DNA from: Bacteroidales bacterium
GTDB taxonomy: Bacteria; Bacteroidota; Bacteroidia; Bacteroidales; WCHB1-69
Assembly: GCA_017649855.1 (NCBI GenBank)
Contig: JAGCGA010000036.1
Span: forward strand, 35,540 to 99,539
Direction of reading: 5' to 3'
Length of the DNA stretch: 64,000 nt
Position numbers and translations under genes: made by a program
In this document: positions 33,570-42,012 of the stretch, in pieces
How positions within the stretch are numbered: position 1 is the stretch's first letter
Layout: each line of letters begins with the position of its first letter
Notes under the pieces: model-generated
Databases searched by the model: none
The model's input: the letters and a program-made list of their open reading frames with translations, nothing else
Told to the model about the DNA's origin: nothing

Positions 33570-35656
33570 TAGAAGAACTTTACATTATCAAACGTAACGG
33601 AAAACGGGAGCCGTTTTCAGCCGACAAGATCAAGAATGCCATTCAGAAGGCATTTCTTTCAGTGAACAGTTTTGCCACCAAGGAGGTACTGACCGACATA
33701 CTCAGTCGGGTGCAGGTGCATGATGGCATCTCCGTGGAGGAGATCCAGAATCAGGTGGAGGTGTCGCTGATGGCGGAGCGTTACTATTCCGTTGCGAAGT
33801 CGTACATTCTCTACCGCCAGCGCCACTATGAGGATCGTGAGGTGAAGGACAAGTTGAACTTCTTGATCAACTATTGCAACGCCTCCAATGCGGCTACGGG
33901 CAGCAAGTACGATGCCAATGCCAACGTGGAGAAGAAGAACATCGCCACCCTCATCGGCGAGTTGCCCAAGTCGAACTTCATCCGCCTCAACCGTCGTATG
34001 TTGTGCGACCGCATCAAGGAGATGTATGGCAAGGAGTTGGCCGACAAGTACATTCATCTGCTCAACCAGCATTTCATCTACAAGAATGATGAGACCAGCA
34101 TTGCCAACTATTGTGCCAGCATCACGATGTATCCCTGGCTGTTGGATGGTACCAAGAGCATCGGGGGCAACTCCACGCGTCCCAACAACTTGAAATCCTT
34201 CTGTGGTGGGTTTGTCAATATGGTCTTCATGGTGTCCAGCATGTTGAGTGGCGCCTGCGCTACTCCCGAGTTCTTGATGTACATGGACTACTTCATCCGT
34301 AAGGATTATGGAAACGACTACTACCAGCATGCTGACAAGGTGGTGGACCTCTCCAGCCGTCAGCGCTCTATCGACAAGGTGATCACGGACTGTTTCCAGC
34401 AGGTCATCTACTCCATCAACCAGCCTTCCGGTGCAAGAAACTATCAATCTGTATTCTGGAATATCTCCTATTACGACAAATATTACTTCCAAAGTCTCTT
34501 TGGCGAGTTCCGTTTCCCGGACGGTTCTGTGCCGACATGGGATTCTGTCAGCTGGCTGCAGAAGCGTTTCATGCGCTGGTTCAATGAAGAGCGCACGCAA
34601 GCCGTCCTCACCTTCCCGGTGGAGACGATGGCGCTCCTCTCCAAAGACGGGGACATCATGGATCAGGAATATGCGGACTTCACAGCGGAGATGTATGCTG
34701 CCGGTCACTCTTTCTTCACCTATGTCAGCGACAATGCCGACTCGTTGAGTAGTTGTTGTCGTCTGCGTAACGAGATTCAAGACAATGGCTTCAGCTACAC
34801 ACTGGGAGCCGGTGGCGTGTCCACAGGATCCAAGAGTGTGCTCACCATCAACTTGAACCGCTGCATCCAATACGAGCACCGCAACAACATCCCGTTCCTC
34901 CAATTCGTGGAAGAGGTCATCGACCTGATGCACAAGGTGCAGACTGCATACAACGAGAATTTGAAATATTTGCAGACCCAAGGCATGCTGCCGCTCTTCG
35001 ACTCCGGCTACATCGCCATCAACCGCCAATACCTGACCATCGGCGTCAACGGACTGGTGGAGGCCGCAGAATACATGGGCATACCGATCACCGACAACGA
35101 CGAATATGCCAAATTCGTTGAAGACATCTTAGGTCTGATTGAACGTTACAACAAGCAGTACAAGACCAAAGAGTTAATGTTCAACTGCGAGATGATCCCG
35201 GCTGAGAACGTGGGTGTGAAACATGCCAAGTGGGACCGCGAAGATGGCTACAAGGTGCCGCGTGACTGCTACAACAGTTACTTCTACGTGGTGGAAGATG
35301 AAAACACCAACGTGATTGACAAGTTCCGCATGCATGGCAAGCGCTACATTGATCATCTTACTGGCGGTTCGGCATTGCACTGCAATCTGGAAGAGCATCT
35401 CTCCAAGGAGCAATATCGCCATCTGCTGCGCGTGGCTGCCCAAGAAGGCTGCAACTACTTCACCTTCAACATCCCGAACACTGTTTGCAACGACTGCGGC
35501 CATATCGACAAGCGTTATCTGCACGAGTGCCCGGAATGCCATAGCCAGAACCTGGATTACCTGACCCGTGTCATTGGCTACATGAAACGTGTCAGCAGTT
35601 TCTCCCAAGGCCGACAAGAAGAGGCTGCAAGAAGATACTACGCGAAGATGGAGTAG
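33566..35656 (+). CDS. nrdD: Anaerobic (class III) ribonucleoside-triphosphate reductase
   Basis: Glycyl-radical enzyme that makes deoxyribonucleotides without oxygen. 696 residues. An N-terminal ATP-cone regulatory domain (IIKRNGKREPFSADKI, residues 6-90) is followed by the barrel (SSCCRLRNE, GAGGVSTGSKSVLTINLNR). Near the C-terminus is a zinc site with C641, C644, C655 and C658, and the radical glycine G671 in RVIGYM. A cobalamin riboswitch lies in its leader, and nrdG follows after 1 bp. The B12 control implies that a B12-dependent class II reductase exists elsewhere in the genome (inference). Confidence 0.97.
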   Translation: MIEELYIIKRNGKREPFSADKIKNAIQKAFLSVNSFATKEVLTDILSRVQVHDGISVEEIQNQVEVSLMAERYYSVAKSYILYRQRHYEDREVKDKLNFLINYCNASNAATGSKYDANANVEKKNIATLIGELPKSNFIRLNRRMLCDRIKEMYGKELADKYIHLLNQHFIYKNDETSIANYCASITMYPWLLDGTKSIGGNSTRPNNLKSFCGGFVNMVFMVSSMLSGACATPEFLMYMDYFIRKDYGNDYYQHADKVVDLSSRQRSIDKVITDCFQQVIYSINQPSGARNYQSVFWNISYYDKYYFQSLFGEFRFPDGSVPTWDSVSWLQKRFMRWFNEERTQAVLTFPVETMALLSKDGDIMDQEYADFTAEMYAAGHSFFTYVSDNADSLSSCCRLRNEIQDNGFSYTLGAGGVSTGSKSVLTINLNRCIQYEHRNNIPFLQFVEEVIDLMHKVQTAYNENLKYLQTQGMLPLFDSGYIAINRQYLTIGVNGLVEAAEYMGIPITDNDEYAKFVEDILGLIERYNKQYKTKELMFNCEMIPAENVGVKHAKWDREDGYKVPRDCYNSYFYVVEDENTNVIDKFRMHGKRYIDHLTGGSALHCNLEEHLSKEQYRHLLRVAAQEGCNYFTFNIPNTVCNDCGHIDKRYLHECPECHSQNLDYLTRVIGYMKRVSSFSQGRQEEAARRYYAKME

Positions 35657-35657
35657 G

Positions 35658-36110
35658 GTGAAATACTATAACTACGATATTGTCTTTCAAGAGATTCCCG
35701 GAGAGGTGACCCTCGCGGTGAACATCACCCATTGTCCAAACCACTGCCCCGGATGCCACAGTCCTCATCTGCAAGAAGATATTGGCGAGCCTTTGGACAA
35801 GCAGACGTTGGACAACATCTTGAAACGTTATGGCCGATCCGTCACCTGTGTCTGTTTCATGGGCGGGGATTCCACGCCTGACGAGGTGCAGTTGCTGGCC
35901 GACCATATCCGCAGAACCACCCCGCTGAAGGTGGCCTGGTATTCCGGCAAACAACCTATACCTGACAATTTCCACCATTTTGACTATGTGAAGGTTGGAC
36001 CTTACAATGCCCAACGCGGAAGCCTGAAGGAGAGAACCACCAACCAGCGCCTGCTGAAGAATGTGGACGGTGTCCCCGTGGACATCACCGACAAATTCTG
36101 GAAAAAATAA
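35658..36110 (+). CDS. nrdG: Anaerobic ribonucleotide reductase-activating protein (radical SAM)
   Basis: Radical SAM activase that generates the glycyl radical on NrdD. 150 residues from the GTG at 35658, 1 bp after the nrdD stop; this start gives the family N-terminus KYYNYDIVFQEIPGE, whereas an upstream ATG lies inside nrdD and adds unrelated residues. The [4Fe-4S] motif is C26-x3-C30-x2-C33 (HCPNHCPGC), and GGD with a SAM-binding segment follows (CFMGGDSTPDE). Confidence 0.93.
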   Translation: MKYYNYDIVFQEIPGEVTLAVNITHCPNHCPGCHSPHLQEDIGEPLDKQTLDNILKRYGRSVTCVCFMGGDSTPDEVQLLADHIRRTTPLKVAWYSGKQPIPDNFHHFDYVKVGPYNAQRGSLKERTTNQRLLKNVDGVPVDITDKFWKK

Positions 36111-36132
36111 CGGTTGATTGAAGATAAAAATG

Positions 36133-36140
36133 TATCTTTG
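36133..36140 (+). promoter_or_regulatory. -7 box TATCTTTG of the chagasin-like gene
   Basis: TATCTTTG followed by CCGCTG, 24 bp before the ATG at 36165; a TTG at 36114-36116 is 16 bp upstream. Confidence 0.5.
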
Positions 36141-36164
36141 CCGCTGATTTATAATTTCATCAAA

Positions 36165-36545
36165 ATGAAAAGGATATTGTTTTTCAGCACCTTGTTTCTG
36201 ATCATGATAGGATGCAAGTCTCAGAAGGAGATGATTTCATTAGACAAGCAGACGAACGCGGTCACCCTGAAGAAGGGCCAGACCGTGGAGATTGCCTTCA
36301 CCACCAACGCATCGTTAGGCTATTGGTGGACGTTGGCCAACAAGGACGAGATTACCGTGGTGGACTCGGTGGACAACCGCTACGAGCGCACGGCCCCGGA
36401 GAACATGCTCGGAGCTCCATCCAACCGCTATTGGAAGTTCCAGGCCGTCAAGAAGGGCGTGCAGACGCTCCACTTTGTCTATGCCCGCGACAATATCGAA
36501 GAGACCACCATCAAGACGCGTGACGTGGAGATAACGGTGAAGTAG
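36165..36545 (+). CDS. Chagasin-like cysteine-protease inhibitor, lipoprotein (I42)
   Basis: 126 residues from the ATG at 36165, which gives a lipoprotein signal (FLIMIGC, lipid cysteine C17). The mature domain shows the three inhibitor loops of the I42 (chagasin) family: NASLGYWW (48-55), GAPSNRYW (83-90) and YARDN (106-110), matching NPTTGY, GxGG and RPW-type positions with some changes. I42 proteins block papain-family (C1) cysteine proteases. A secreted C1 peptidase gene lies 1.25 kb further on in the convergent direction. The gene abuts the glycosyltransferase gene by 2 bp. Confidence 0.82.
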   Translation: MKRILFFSTLFLIMIGCKSQKEMISLDKQTNAVTLKKGQTVEIAFTTNASLGYWWTLANKDEITVVDSVDNRYERTAPENMLGAPSNRYWKFQAVKKGVQTLHFVYARDNIEETTIKTRDVEITVK

Positions 36546-36547
36546 AG

Positions 36548-37759
36548 ATGAGCTTCCCGAGGGTCTTTGTGGCGATTCCGGCAATGGACGAATATGCATC
36601 CTTGCCGTTGACCCTTTCAGATCTTTCCCGACAGACATTCGGTGATTTTCAGGTGTGGGTCTGTGTCAACCAGCCGGAGGCTTGGTGGCAAGATCCCATC
36701 AAGAGGCGTGTGTGTGAGCAAAACCAAAGGACTCTGCAATGGCTGCACGACTATACCGACCTTTCCGTGGAGGTGCTGGATTGCTCCTCCCCAGGGCGAG
36801 GATGGCAAGGGAAGCAGGCGGGGGTCGGCTGGGCACGCAAGACCCTCTTCAACAAAATACTGGAGGTGGCCACTGAAGAGGACCTCCTCATCAGTCTGGA
36901 TGCCGACACTCGCATTCGGCCTGCCTATGTGGCCTCCATTCTGCACACCTTCCGGGAGCATCCGCAATGGCCATCTTTGGCGGTCCCTTACTACCATCCT
37001 CTGAGCGGGGATACTGCCATGGACCGTGCGCTGTTGCGCTACGAGCTCTACATGCGCAGCTATGCCATTAACATGTTAAGGACAGACACGCCCTACCAAT
37101 ATACCGCCCTGGGGTCCGCCATCGTCATGCGGGCGGGTGCGCTACGCAAGATCGGTGGCATCACGCCCTATCAGAGCGGCGAAGACTTCTACCTCCTCCA
37201 GAAGTTCTGCAAGATGGCCCCCATCGGCACGGACAATGCGGAGATGGTCTACCCCGCCACCCGCACCTCCGACCGCGTACCCTTCGGCACCGGCCCCGCC
37301 ATCCTGCAGGGCATGGACAACGCGGAGACCTCCTACCCCATCTTCCATCATTCCCTTTGGGAACCTGTACAAGAGACCATCCGCCTATTGCCGGATTTAT
37401 ATCATGACACGGTGCACACCGACTTTCTGGATTTTCTGGAGACGCAGTTCCAAAACCGGAATCTATGGGAATCCATCCGACAAAATGTCAAGGACTTGCC
37501 CCATTTCATCCATGCTTTTCATGAAAAGGCCGATGGTTTGCGCATCCTGCAATACGTGCGCCGCCGTCATGCCACACACCCGATTCCGGACGAACAGGCC
37601 CTGTGGGAGAATCTGATGCTATGGGCACCCGACCATCTGCCACACTGGTTTGGCTCAGGAATCTCCTTCCAACAACTATCGGTTCCGCAGCTCAATCATC
37701 TCCGAAATCTATTGTTGGTCGTGGAACGCAACCTGCGAAAAAAAAGCGCATCACGGTAA
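36548..37759 (+). CDS. GT-A fold (family 2-like) glycosyltransferase
   Basis: 403 residues. The N-terminal Rossmann-like strand is RVFVAIPAMDEYASLPLTL, with the DxD motif in ISLDADTRI (D118-D120). The acceptor-side segment YQSGEDFYLLQKF contains the likely catalytic base region. No membrane segment, so it would act at the cytoplasmic face. Substrate unknown; the polysaccharide-related genes at 41-44 kb are on the other strand. Its stop codon lies within the terminator hairpin shared with the C1 peptidase gene. Confidence 0.82.
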   Translation: MSFPRVFVAIPAMDEYASLPLTLSDLSRQTFGDFQVWVCVNQPEAWWQDPIKRRVCEQNQRTLQWLHDYTDLSVEVLDCSSPGRGWQGKQAGVGWARKTLFNKILEVATEEDLLISLDADTRIRPAYVASILHTFREHPQWPSLAVPYYHPLSGDTAMDRALLRYELYMRSYAINMLRTDTPYQYTALGSAIVMRAGALRKIGGITPYQSGEDFYLLQKFCKMAPIGTDNAEMVYPATRTSDRVPFGTGPAILQGMDNAETSYPIFHHSLWEPVQETIRLLPDLYHDTVHTDFLDFLETQFQNRNLWESIRQNVKDLPHFIHAFHEKADGLRILQYVRRRHATHPIPDEQALWENLMLWAPDHLPHWFGSGISFQQLSVPQLNHLRNLLLVVERNLRKKSASR

Positions 37760-37775
37760 GAACCGCAATGCGCTT
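37737..37775 (-). terminator. Terminator of the C1 peptidase gene
   Basis: Stem AAGCGCAT (37744-37751) and ATGCGCTT (37768-37775), continued inward by CGGT/ACCG; on the minus strand it is followed by a T run. It overlaps the 3' end of the glycosyltransferase gene. Confidence 0.75.
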
Positions 37776-37795
37776 GGATAAGTCTTCAAGATATC

Positions 37796-39019
37796 TTATT
37801 TGATACCCAGTTTTTTCTTGATATCCTTCGGGATGGCATCTTTGTGCACCATGATGTTCATCGTTTTGTAGCGGACAAAAGCCTTGGAAGCATAGAACAT
37901 GCCGTGATAGTCGCCATAGTCGCCCCAGCTGTTCTTCACCATATAGTATTCGTTGCCATTCTGATCTTTGGCCTTACCGTAGATCAGCATGCCGTGGTCG
38001 TCGGTAGTCTCCCAGTTGTCGAAAGCCACCTGACGCTCCTCTTGGGTAACCCAACGTTGCGGAGTCGGATGTTTGGCAGCTTCATCTTGGATCTCTTTGG
38101 GACTCATGCCCGTCCAATGAGCCATGTCACTGCCTTGGATGGCAGAAGCCTTGGTTTCAGGAAGCACGCAGAAGCCTTTCTTCACACCCATGCGGAATCC
38201 CTGCTCGCTCACATCAGAACCCCAAGCCACGGTATAGCCATGATCGATGGCATAGTCGAAAATATCCATCATTTCATCCAACGGAACGTTGTAGCACTGT
38301 GCCCAACGCCAGTTGTCTTGGATCTCCAACACGAACTTCTCATAGAACGGATGGTGGGTATAGGAGGTGATGGAGACATAGTCGTCAGGATTCAAACCCA
38401 GAGACTCGTAGAAGGATTTCGGGGTGTATTCCTTGCCGTTGTAGGTGAACTTCTCAGGGTTTTTGCCCAAATAGATCTCGTGAACAGCAGCCACGGCTTT
38501 TTGCCAGAGCACCTCGTTCTTGTCATTTTTCTGAAGGCTCTTGTGGTCACCTTCTGCAATAGCTTTCACCATAGCGTCGGTCAAAGCGGAAAGCTCGGTG
38601 TGGTCAGACAGTGTGTCGCCATAAGCAGCACCCGGACGCATCTCGCTTTCGGGAACCAGGCCGAAAGTTTTCATGCCATAGAGCACATCATAGAAAGAAC
38701 CGCCTTGAGAGAAAGAGACGTCACCATGGGTACGAACGGCAGCCTTGGCACGATCGTTATAGGTATTGGCAACGATGTACATCTCTGACAAATCGTAAGT
38801 TCCTTTGCCCATTCTCAGCAATTCGGCCTCAATGAAACCAAGGCCAGAATAGCACCAGCAGGTACCGGCACGATGTTGGTCTTTAACAGAAGTGATAGGG
38901 ATTTCTTTTTGTACGGTAAAGACATAACCCTCTTCTTTGGCCTTTTCGTCTTGAGCCAAAGCAACGTTACTGCTCATCACCAGGGCAGCCACGGCGAATA
39001 GAATAAAGAATTTTTTCAT
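37796..39019 (-). CDS. Exported C1-family cysteine peptidase (bleomycin-hydrolase/aminopeptidase C-like)
   Basis: Papain-fold peptidase of subfamily C1B, 407 residues with a signal peptide (ending NVALAQ, about residue 23). Catalytic residues are C54 in the AGTCWCYS motif, H342 in DDHGM and N363 in VKNSWGDYG. The serine that usually follows CW is replaced by cysteine (CWCYS). It is probably a periplasmic or secreted peptidase for peptide utilisation. No T9SS sorting domain is present; the C-terminus ends with LGIK. The -7 box TATCTTTG lies at 39058-39065 on the same strand. The chagasin-like lipoprotein encoded nearby could inhibit it. Confidence 0.92.
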   Translation of the reverse strand: MKKFFILFAVAALVMSSNVALAQDEKAKEEGYVFTVQKEIPITSVKDQHRAGTCWCYSGLGFIEAELLRMGKGTYDLSEMYIVANTYNDRAKAAVRTHGDVSFSQGGSFYDVLYGMKTFGLVPESEMRPGAAYGDTLSDHTELSALTDAMVKAIAEGDHKSLQKNDKNEVLWQKAVAAVHEIYLGKNPEKFTYNGKEYTPKSFYESLGLNPDDYVSITSYTHHPFYEKFVLEIQDNWRWAQCYNVPLDEMMDIFDYAIDHGYTVAWGSDVSEQGFRMGVKKGFCVLPETKASAIQGSDMAHWTGMSPKEIQDEAAKHPTPQRWVTQEERQVAFDNWETTDDHGMLIYGKAKDQNGNEYYMVKNSWGDYGDYHGMFYASKAFVRYKTMNIMVHKDAIPKDIKKKLGIK

Positions 39020-39057
39020 TGTTATACTTTTTTATGTGATTTATTCAAATGAGGCGG

Positions 39058-39065
39058 CAAAGATA
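39058..39065 (-). promoter_or_regulatory. -7 box TATCTTTG of the C1 peptidase gene
   Basis: The minus strand reads TATCTTTG followed by CCGCCTC, 38 bp before the start codon. Confidence 0.5.
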
Positions 39066-39125
39066 ATAAAAAAAATGTACGCCCCGACACCCGTATTGTC
39101 GGGATGGCAATTTTAAGAAAAATTA

Positions 39126-40061
39126 TTATCCGCGGATTTTCCTACCCACTTCCGCCATCTTTTGCAGGATCCTGCTTCGCGAAAGGGAGACCAGCGGGAT
39201 GGTATAGGGCTCCCCGCCGAAGCTACGGTACATGCGGGCCACATTGGGGTTGCGGGATCCATTGAAATCCAAGATCCAAGCTTGATCCGCGTAGTGTTGG
39301 ATGACGCGGTCCATCAGCAGGAAAAGGGGTTTGTGCTCCGCATAGCGGTTGTCGCGTCCGGAAAACCAGAACCACATCCTCGGGGCATCCAGCACAAAAA
39401 GAGCACCGGCAATGAGTGTGCCATCCGGAGTGCGCGCGCTGACAGTGAGCAGGGCTCCTTGGGCTTCCAGCTGTTGGGCCACAACCGCCAATCGCTGGTA
39501 GTCCTGGGCTTGGAAGTGCACATCGGAAACGTGGCCGCGGTTCTCGCGAAACAGCCGGATCGTCTCCTCAATGACGGGCTCGCCAAAGGTGATGATCGTG
39601 CCTTGTCGCTCCGCACTGCGGATGTTGCGGACTGTATTCTGTGAAAACTGTGCCCGCAAGTGCTCGTATGGCTTTTGCAAGTCCAGGGCATGCGACACTA
39701 GCTCTGTGGCGGCTTCATCCGTCTCATTGTGCACATTCAGCACCAGATCCGCCTGCTTATATCTTTGGGGGATGGCTGCCAGGAAGCGACGGGTGTCCGG
39801 ACAAGCGAGCGTCGCTGGCGAAAAGACGCCCATCTGGGGCATGAAAAACGGAGTATAGAGATAGGATATACCAAATTTGGAGCGTGCCGGGAGCGGCATC
39901 ACCGCATGATATTCATCCTCCACCAGCGCATGCCAGGTACCGGGAGATGTCAAGGCATCCAGCATCTCATAGCGGGCAAACAAAGTGGAATACTGCGCTT
40001 TCGCGATAGCCTGGTCCCACTTGATGCTGTCGATGTCCTTATGTTGCACGAAACGAATCAT
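39126..40061 (-). CDS. FemAB/GNAT-like acyl- or aminoacyltransferase
   Basis: 311 residues with two weakly conserved GNAT-fold halves, as in FemABX-like and lipid II/O-antigen-associated N-acyltransferases. Segments such as QFSQNTVRNIRSAERQG (positive helix), LIAGALFVLD and LDFNGSRNPNVARMYRSFGG are typical of this group. No signal peptide; cytoplasmic. Its ATG overlaps the gpsA stop by 4 bp (ATGA). Substrate unknown; an envelope sugar or peptide is likely given the operon. Confidence 0.65.
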   Translation of the reverse strand: MIRFVQHKDIDSIKWDQAIAKAQYSTLFARYEMLDALTSPGTWHALVEDEYHAVMPLPARSKFGISYLYTPFFMPQMGVFSPATLACPDTRRFLAAIPQRYKQADLVLNVHNETDEAATELVSHALDLQKPYEHLRAQFSQNTVRNIRSAERQGTIITFGEPVIEETIRLFRENRGHVSDVHFQAQDYQRLAVVAQQLEAQGALLTVSARTPDGTLIAGALFVLDAPRMWFWFSGRDNRYAEHKPLFLLMDRVIQHYADQAWILDFNGSRNPNVARMYRSFGGEPYTIPLVSLSRSRILQKMAEVGRKIRG

Positions 40062-41107
40062 ACGAAATGTTCGGCGATACGTTTCATCTCGGAAGACACG
40101 TTGTTGTTCTCGTAAAGGATGCCGTAGATGGTCTCCACGATCGGGATGTTGGCCTGTTGGGTTTTGTTGATCTCATGCACACAACGGCAGGCGGTGTACC
40201 CTTCCGAAACCATACGGAGCTCCATCAGGGACACGCGCACGGAGAGACCATGCCCGATCATGATGCCGAAAAGTCGGTTACGGCTATAGGTGGAGTAGGC
40301 GGTCACCAGCAAGTCGCCCAGATAGACGGAATCGGAGATGTGGCGGTTCTCATTGGGATAGACATGGGAGACGAAATATTTCATCTCCTTGACGCAGTTG
40401 GCCACATAGGCCGCGATGAAATTGTCGCCATAGCCCAGACCGCTGTAGATACCGGCACCAAGGGCGTAAATGTTCTTCAGTACGATGGAGAGCTCTGCTC
40501 CAAGAAGGTCATTGGAAACGGAAGCGCGACAATAGCGGTTGGTGAAGAATTTGGCCACGATGCCAGCCAATTCGTTGTTGACAGAGGCAGCCGTCAGATA
40601 GGTGAACTTCTCCTGCGCGATCTCCTCGGCATGAGACGGGCCGCTGATCAGACAGAGGTTCTCTACCGGCACCTTGAACTGCGTCTGCATATAATCGCTG
40701 ATCAGCTGCATGGTTTCCGGGACGATACCCTTGACCGCCAAGATGATCTTCTTCTTGTGCAGCTGACTCCGCTTCTGCAAGGGCTCCAGACTCTGGTGAA
40801 GATAGGCGGATGGGGTGACGATGATCACATAATCGGCCTTGGAGACCACTGAGCGGATGTCGGTACTCACCTTGACCTCATCGGGATTGATGAATACCGA
40901 ACTTAAGTATTTGGGGTTGTGGCCGTATTTGGAGATACCCTCTGCAACCTCCTCCTCTCTGACCCACCAATGGATATGCTCCAAGTTAGCCGAAATAATC
41001 TTGATGATGGCGGTTGCCCAACTGCCTCCCCCAATGACTGCTACACGATAACGCAAGCGGGTTTTCTTACTGCGTGGCAGGATGGGGGTATAATCTGAAT
41101 TCGCCAT
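40058..41107 (-). CDS. gpsA: Glycerol-3-phosphate dehydrogenase [NAD(P)+]
   Basis: Makes sn-glycerol 3-phosphate from dihydroxyacetone phosphate for phospholipid synthesis. 349 residues. NAD(P)-binding AVIGGGSWATAI near residue 23; the substrate-side segments KGIVPETMQLI, SGPSHAEE and LGAGIYSGLGYGDN are all present. First gene of the unit with the FemAB-like gene. Upstream minus-strand sequence has TATTTTTG at 41136-41143. Confidence 0.95.
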   Translation of the reverse strand: MANSDYTPILPRSKKTRLRYRVAVIGGGSWATAIIKIISANLEHIHWWVREEEVAEGISKYGHNPKYLSSVFINPDEVKVSTDIRSVVSKADYVIIVTPSAYLHQSLEPLQKRSQLHKKKIILAVKGIVPETMQLISDYMQTQFKVPVENLCLISGPSHAEEIAQEKFTYLTAASVNNELAGIVAKFFTNRYCRASVSNDLLGAELSIVLKNIYALGAGIYSGLGYGDNFIAAYVANCVKEMKYFVSHVYPNENRHISDSVYLGDLLVTAYSTYSRNRLFGIMIGHGLSVRVSLMELRMVSEGYTACRCVHEINKTQQANIPIVETIYGILYENNNVSSEMKRIAEHFV

Positions 41108-41237
41108 ATTCGTTTAACATTTTTTAAGGCTGCAAAAATAATAAAAATACGGGCACCCAGACAGAAAAAATCTTAATAAAACTAAATTTAGGATTCTTTG
41201 ACCTTTTCCCCGAAACAATAACGGGTATCGCAGAAGG

Positions 41238-41987
41238 CTACAGATGGGTCCGGCTGTAGTGGTATTGCTCGTCCAACGCCCGTTCCCGCTCCACGTCAAA
41301 GATCCGTTTCATGCCGGTAGCCTTGACCTTGGCGGGGGCGCCGGCCAGCAGACAATAGGGCTCACAACCTGAGAAGTCCTTGTTGACCAAACTATTGGAA
41401 GCCACCACTGTCCATGGCGCTATCTGTGCTCCCTTGGAGATGGTGGTGCGATTGCCGACCCAGATATTGTCCCCTATCGACATCGGCTCTGTCAATTGGG
41501 GAACCATGTTTTCTTTCTCCAGCATTTCTATATAGTGGAACGAGGAATCCATGATTTGTACATCCCAGGCCATGCGGACATTCTTGCCCAGGGTGATACG
41601 GTCAAAACAAAGAATGCGCACATTGGTGCCGAAGATCTGTTCATCTCCTCCGATTGTGAGTGTGGCATGATCGGCAACGAGCAGGTAGGAGCCCATCATG
41701 AAGCGGGTGTTGCCCTGGATGACGAGCGTGCCCCGGATGTTCCAGATGGTGCGCTGTACGCTAGTGGCAATATAATAGTCGTTCTTCCCCACCTTCACCA
41801 TGCCGGGATGCACCTGGCCTCCGGTATCCAGCAGGATGGTGCCCTTTGTGCTGCGCATGGTCATTCGCCCATAGATGAAAAACGGCAACTTGACCGCCTG
41901 TTTAAATGGCAACATCTTGAAATTGAACCAAATGGTCTTGAGCAGGTTTGTTTTAAGGAGCGTTTTAATCAATTTCAAATATCTCAT
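41238..41987 (-). CDS. Left-handed beta-helix acyltransferase
   Basis: 249 residues from the ATG at 41987 (MRYLKLIKTLLKTNLL); an upstream ATG lies inside the flippase gene. Hexapeptide-repeat protein of the WbbJ/LbH type: repeats around IGGDEQIFGTNVRILC, ITLGKNVRMAWDVQIMD and IGDNIWVGNRTTISKGAQI, with a catalytic-type His (SSFHY). Probably transfers an acetyl or other acyl group to a sugar of a surface polysaccharide. It ends the polysaccharide trio with the flippase and opine-dehydrogenase-like genes. Confidence 0.82.
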   Translation of the reverse strand: MRYLKLIKTLLKTNLLKTIWFNFKMLPFKQAVKLPFFIYGRMTMRSTKGTILLDTGGQVHPGMVKVGKNDYYIATSVQRTIWNIRGTLVIQGNTRFMMGSYLLVADHATLTIGGDEQIFGTNVRILCFDRITLGKNVRMAWDVQIMDSSFHYIEMLEKENMVPQLTEPMSIGDNIWVGNRTTISKGAQIAPWTVVASNSLVNKDFSGCEPYCLLAGAPAKVKATGMKRIFDVERERALDEQYHYSRTHL

Positions 41988-42012
41988 ATACAGAAAAGAT
42001 TGACAAAAAATG

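Noticed and set aside
33659..35029. 456-codon minus-strand frame opposite nrdD
   Set aside because: Shadow of nrdD; no start context or motif.
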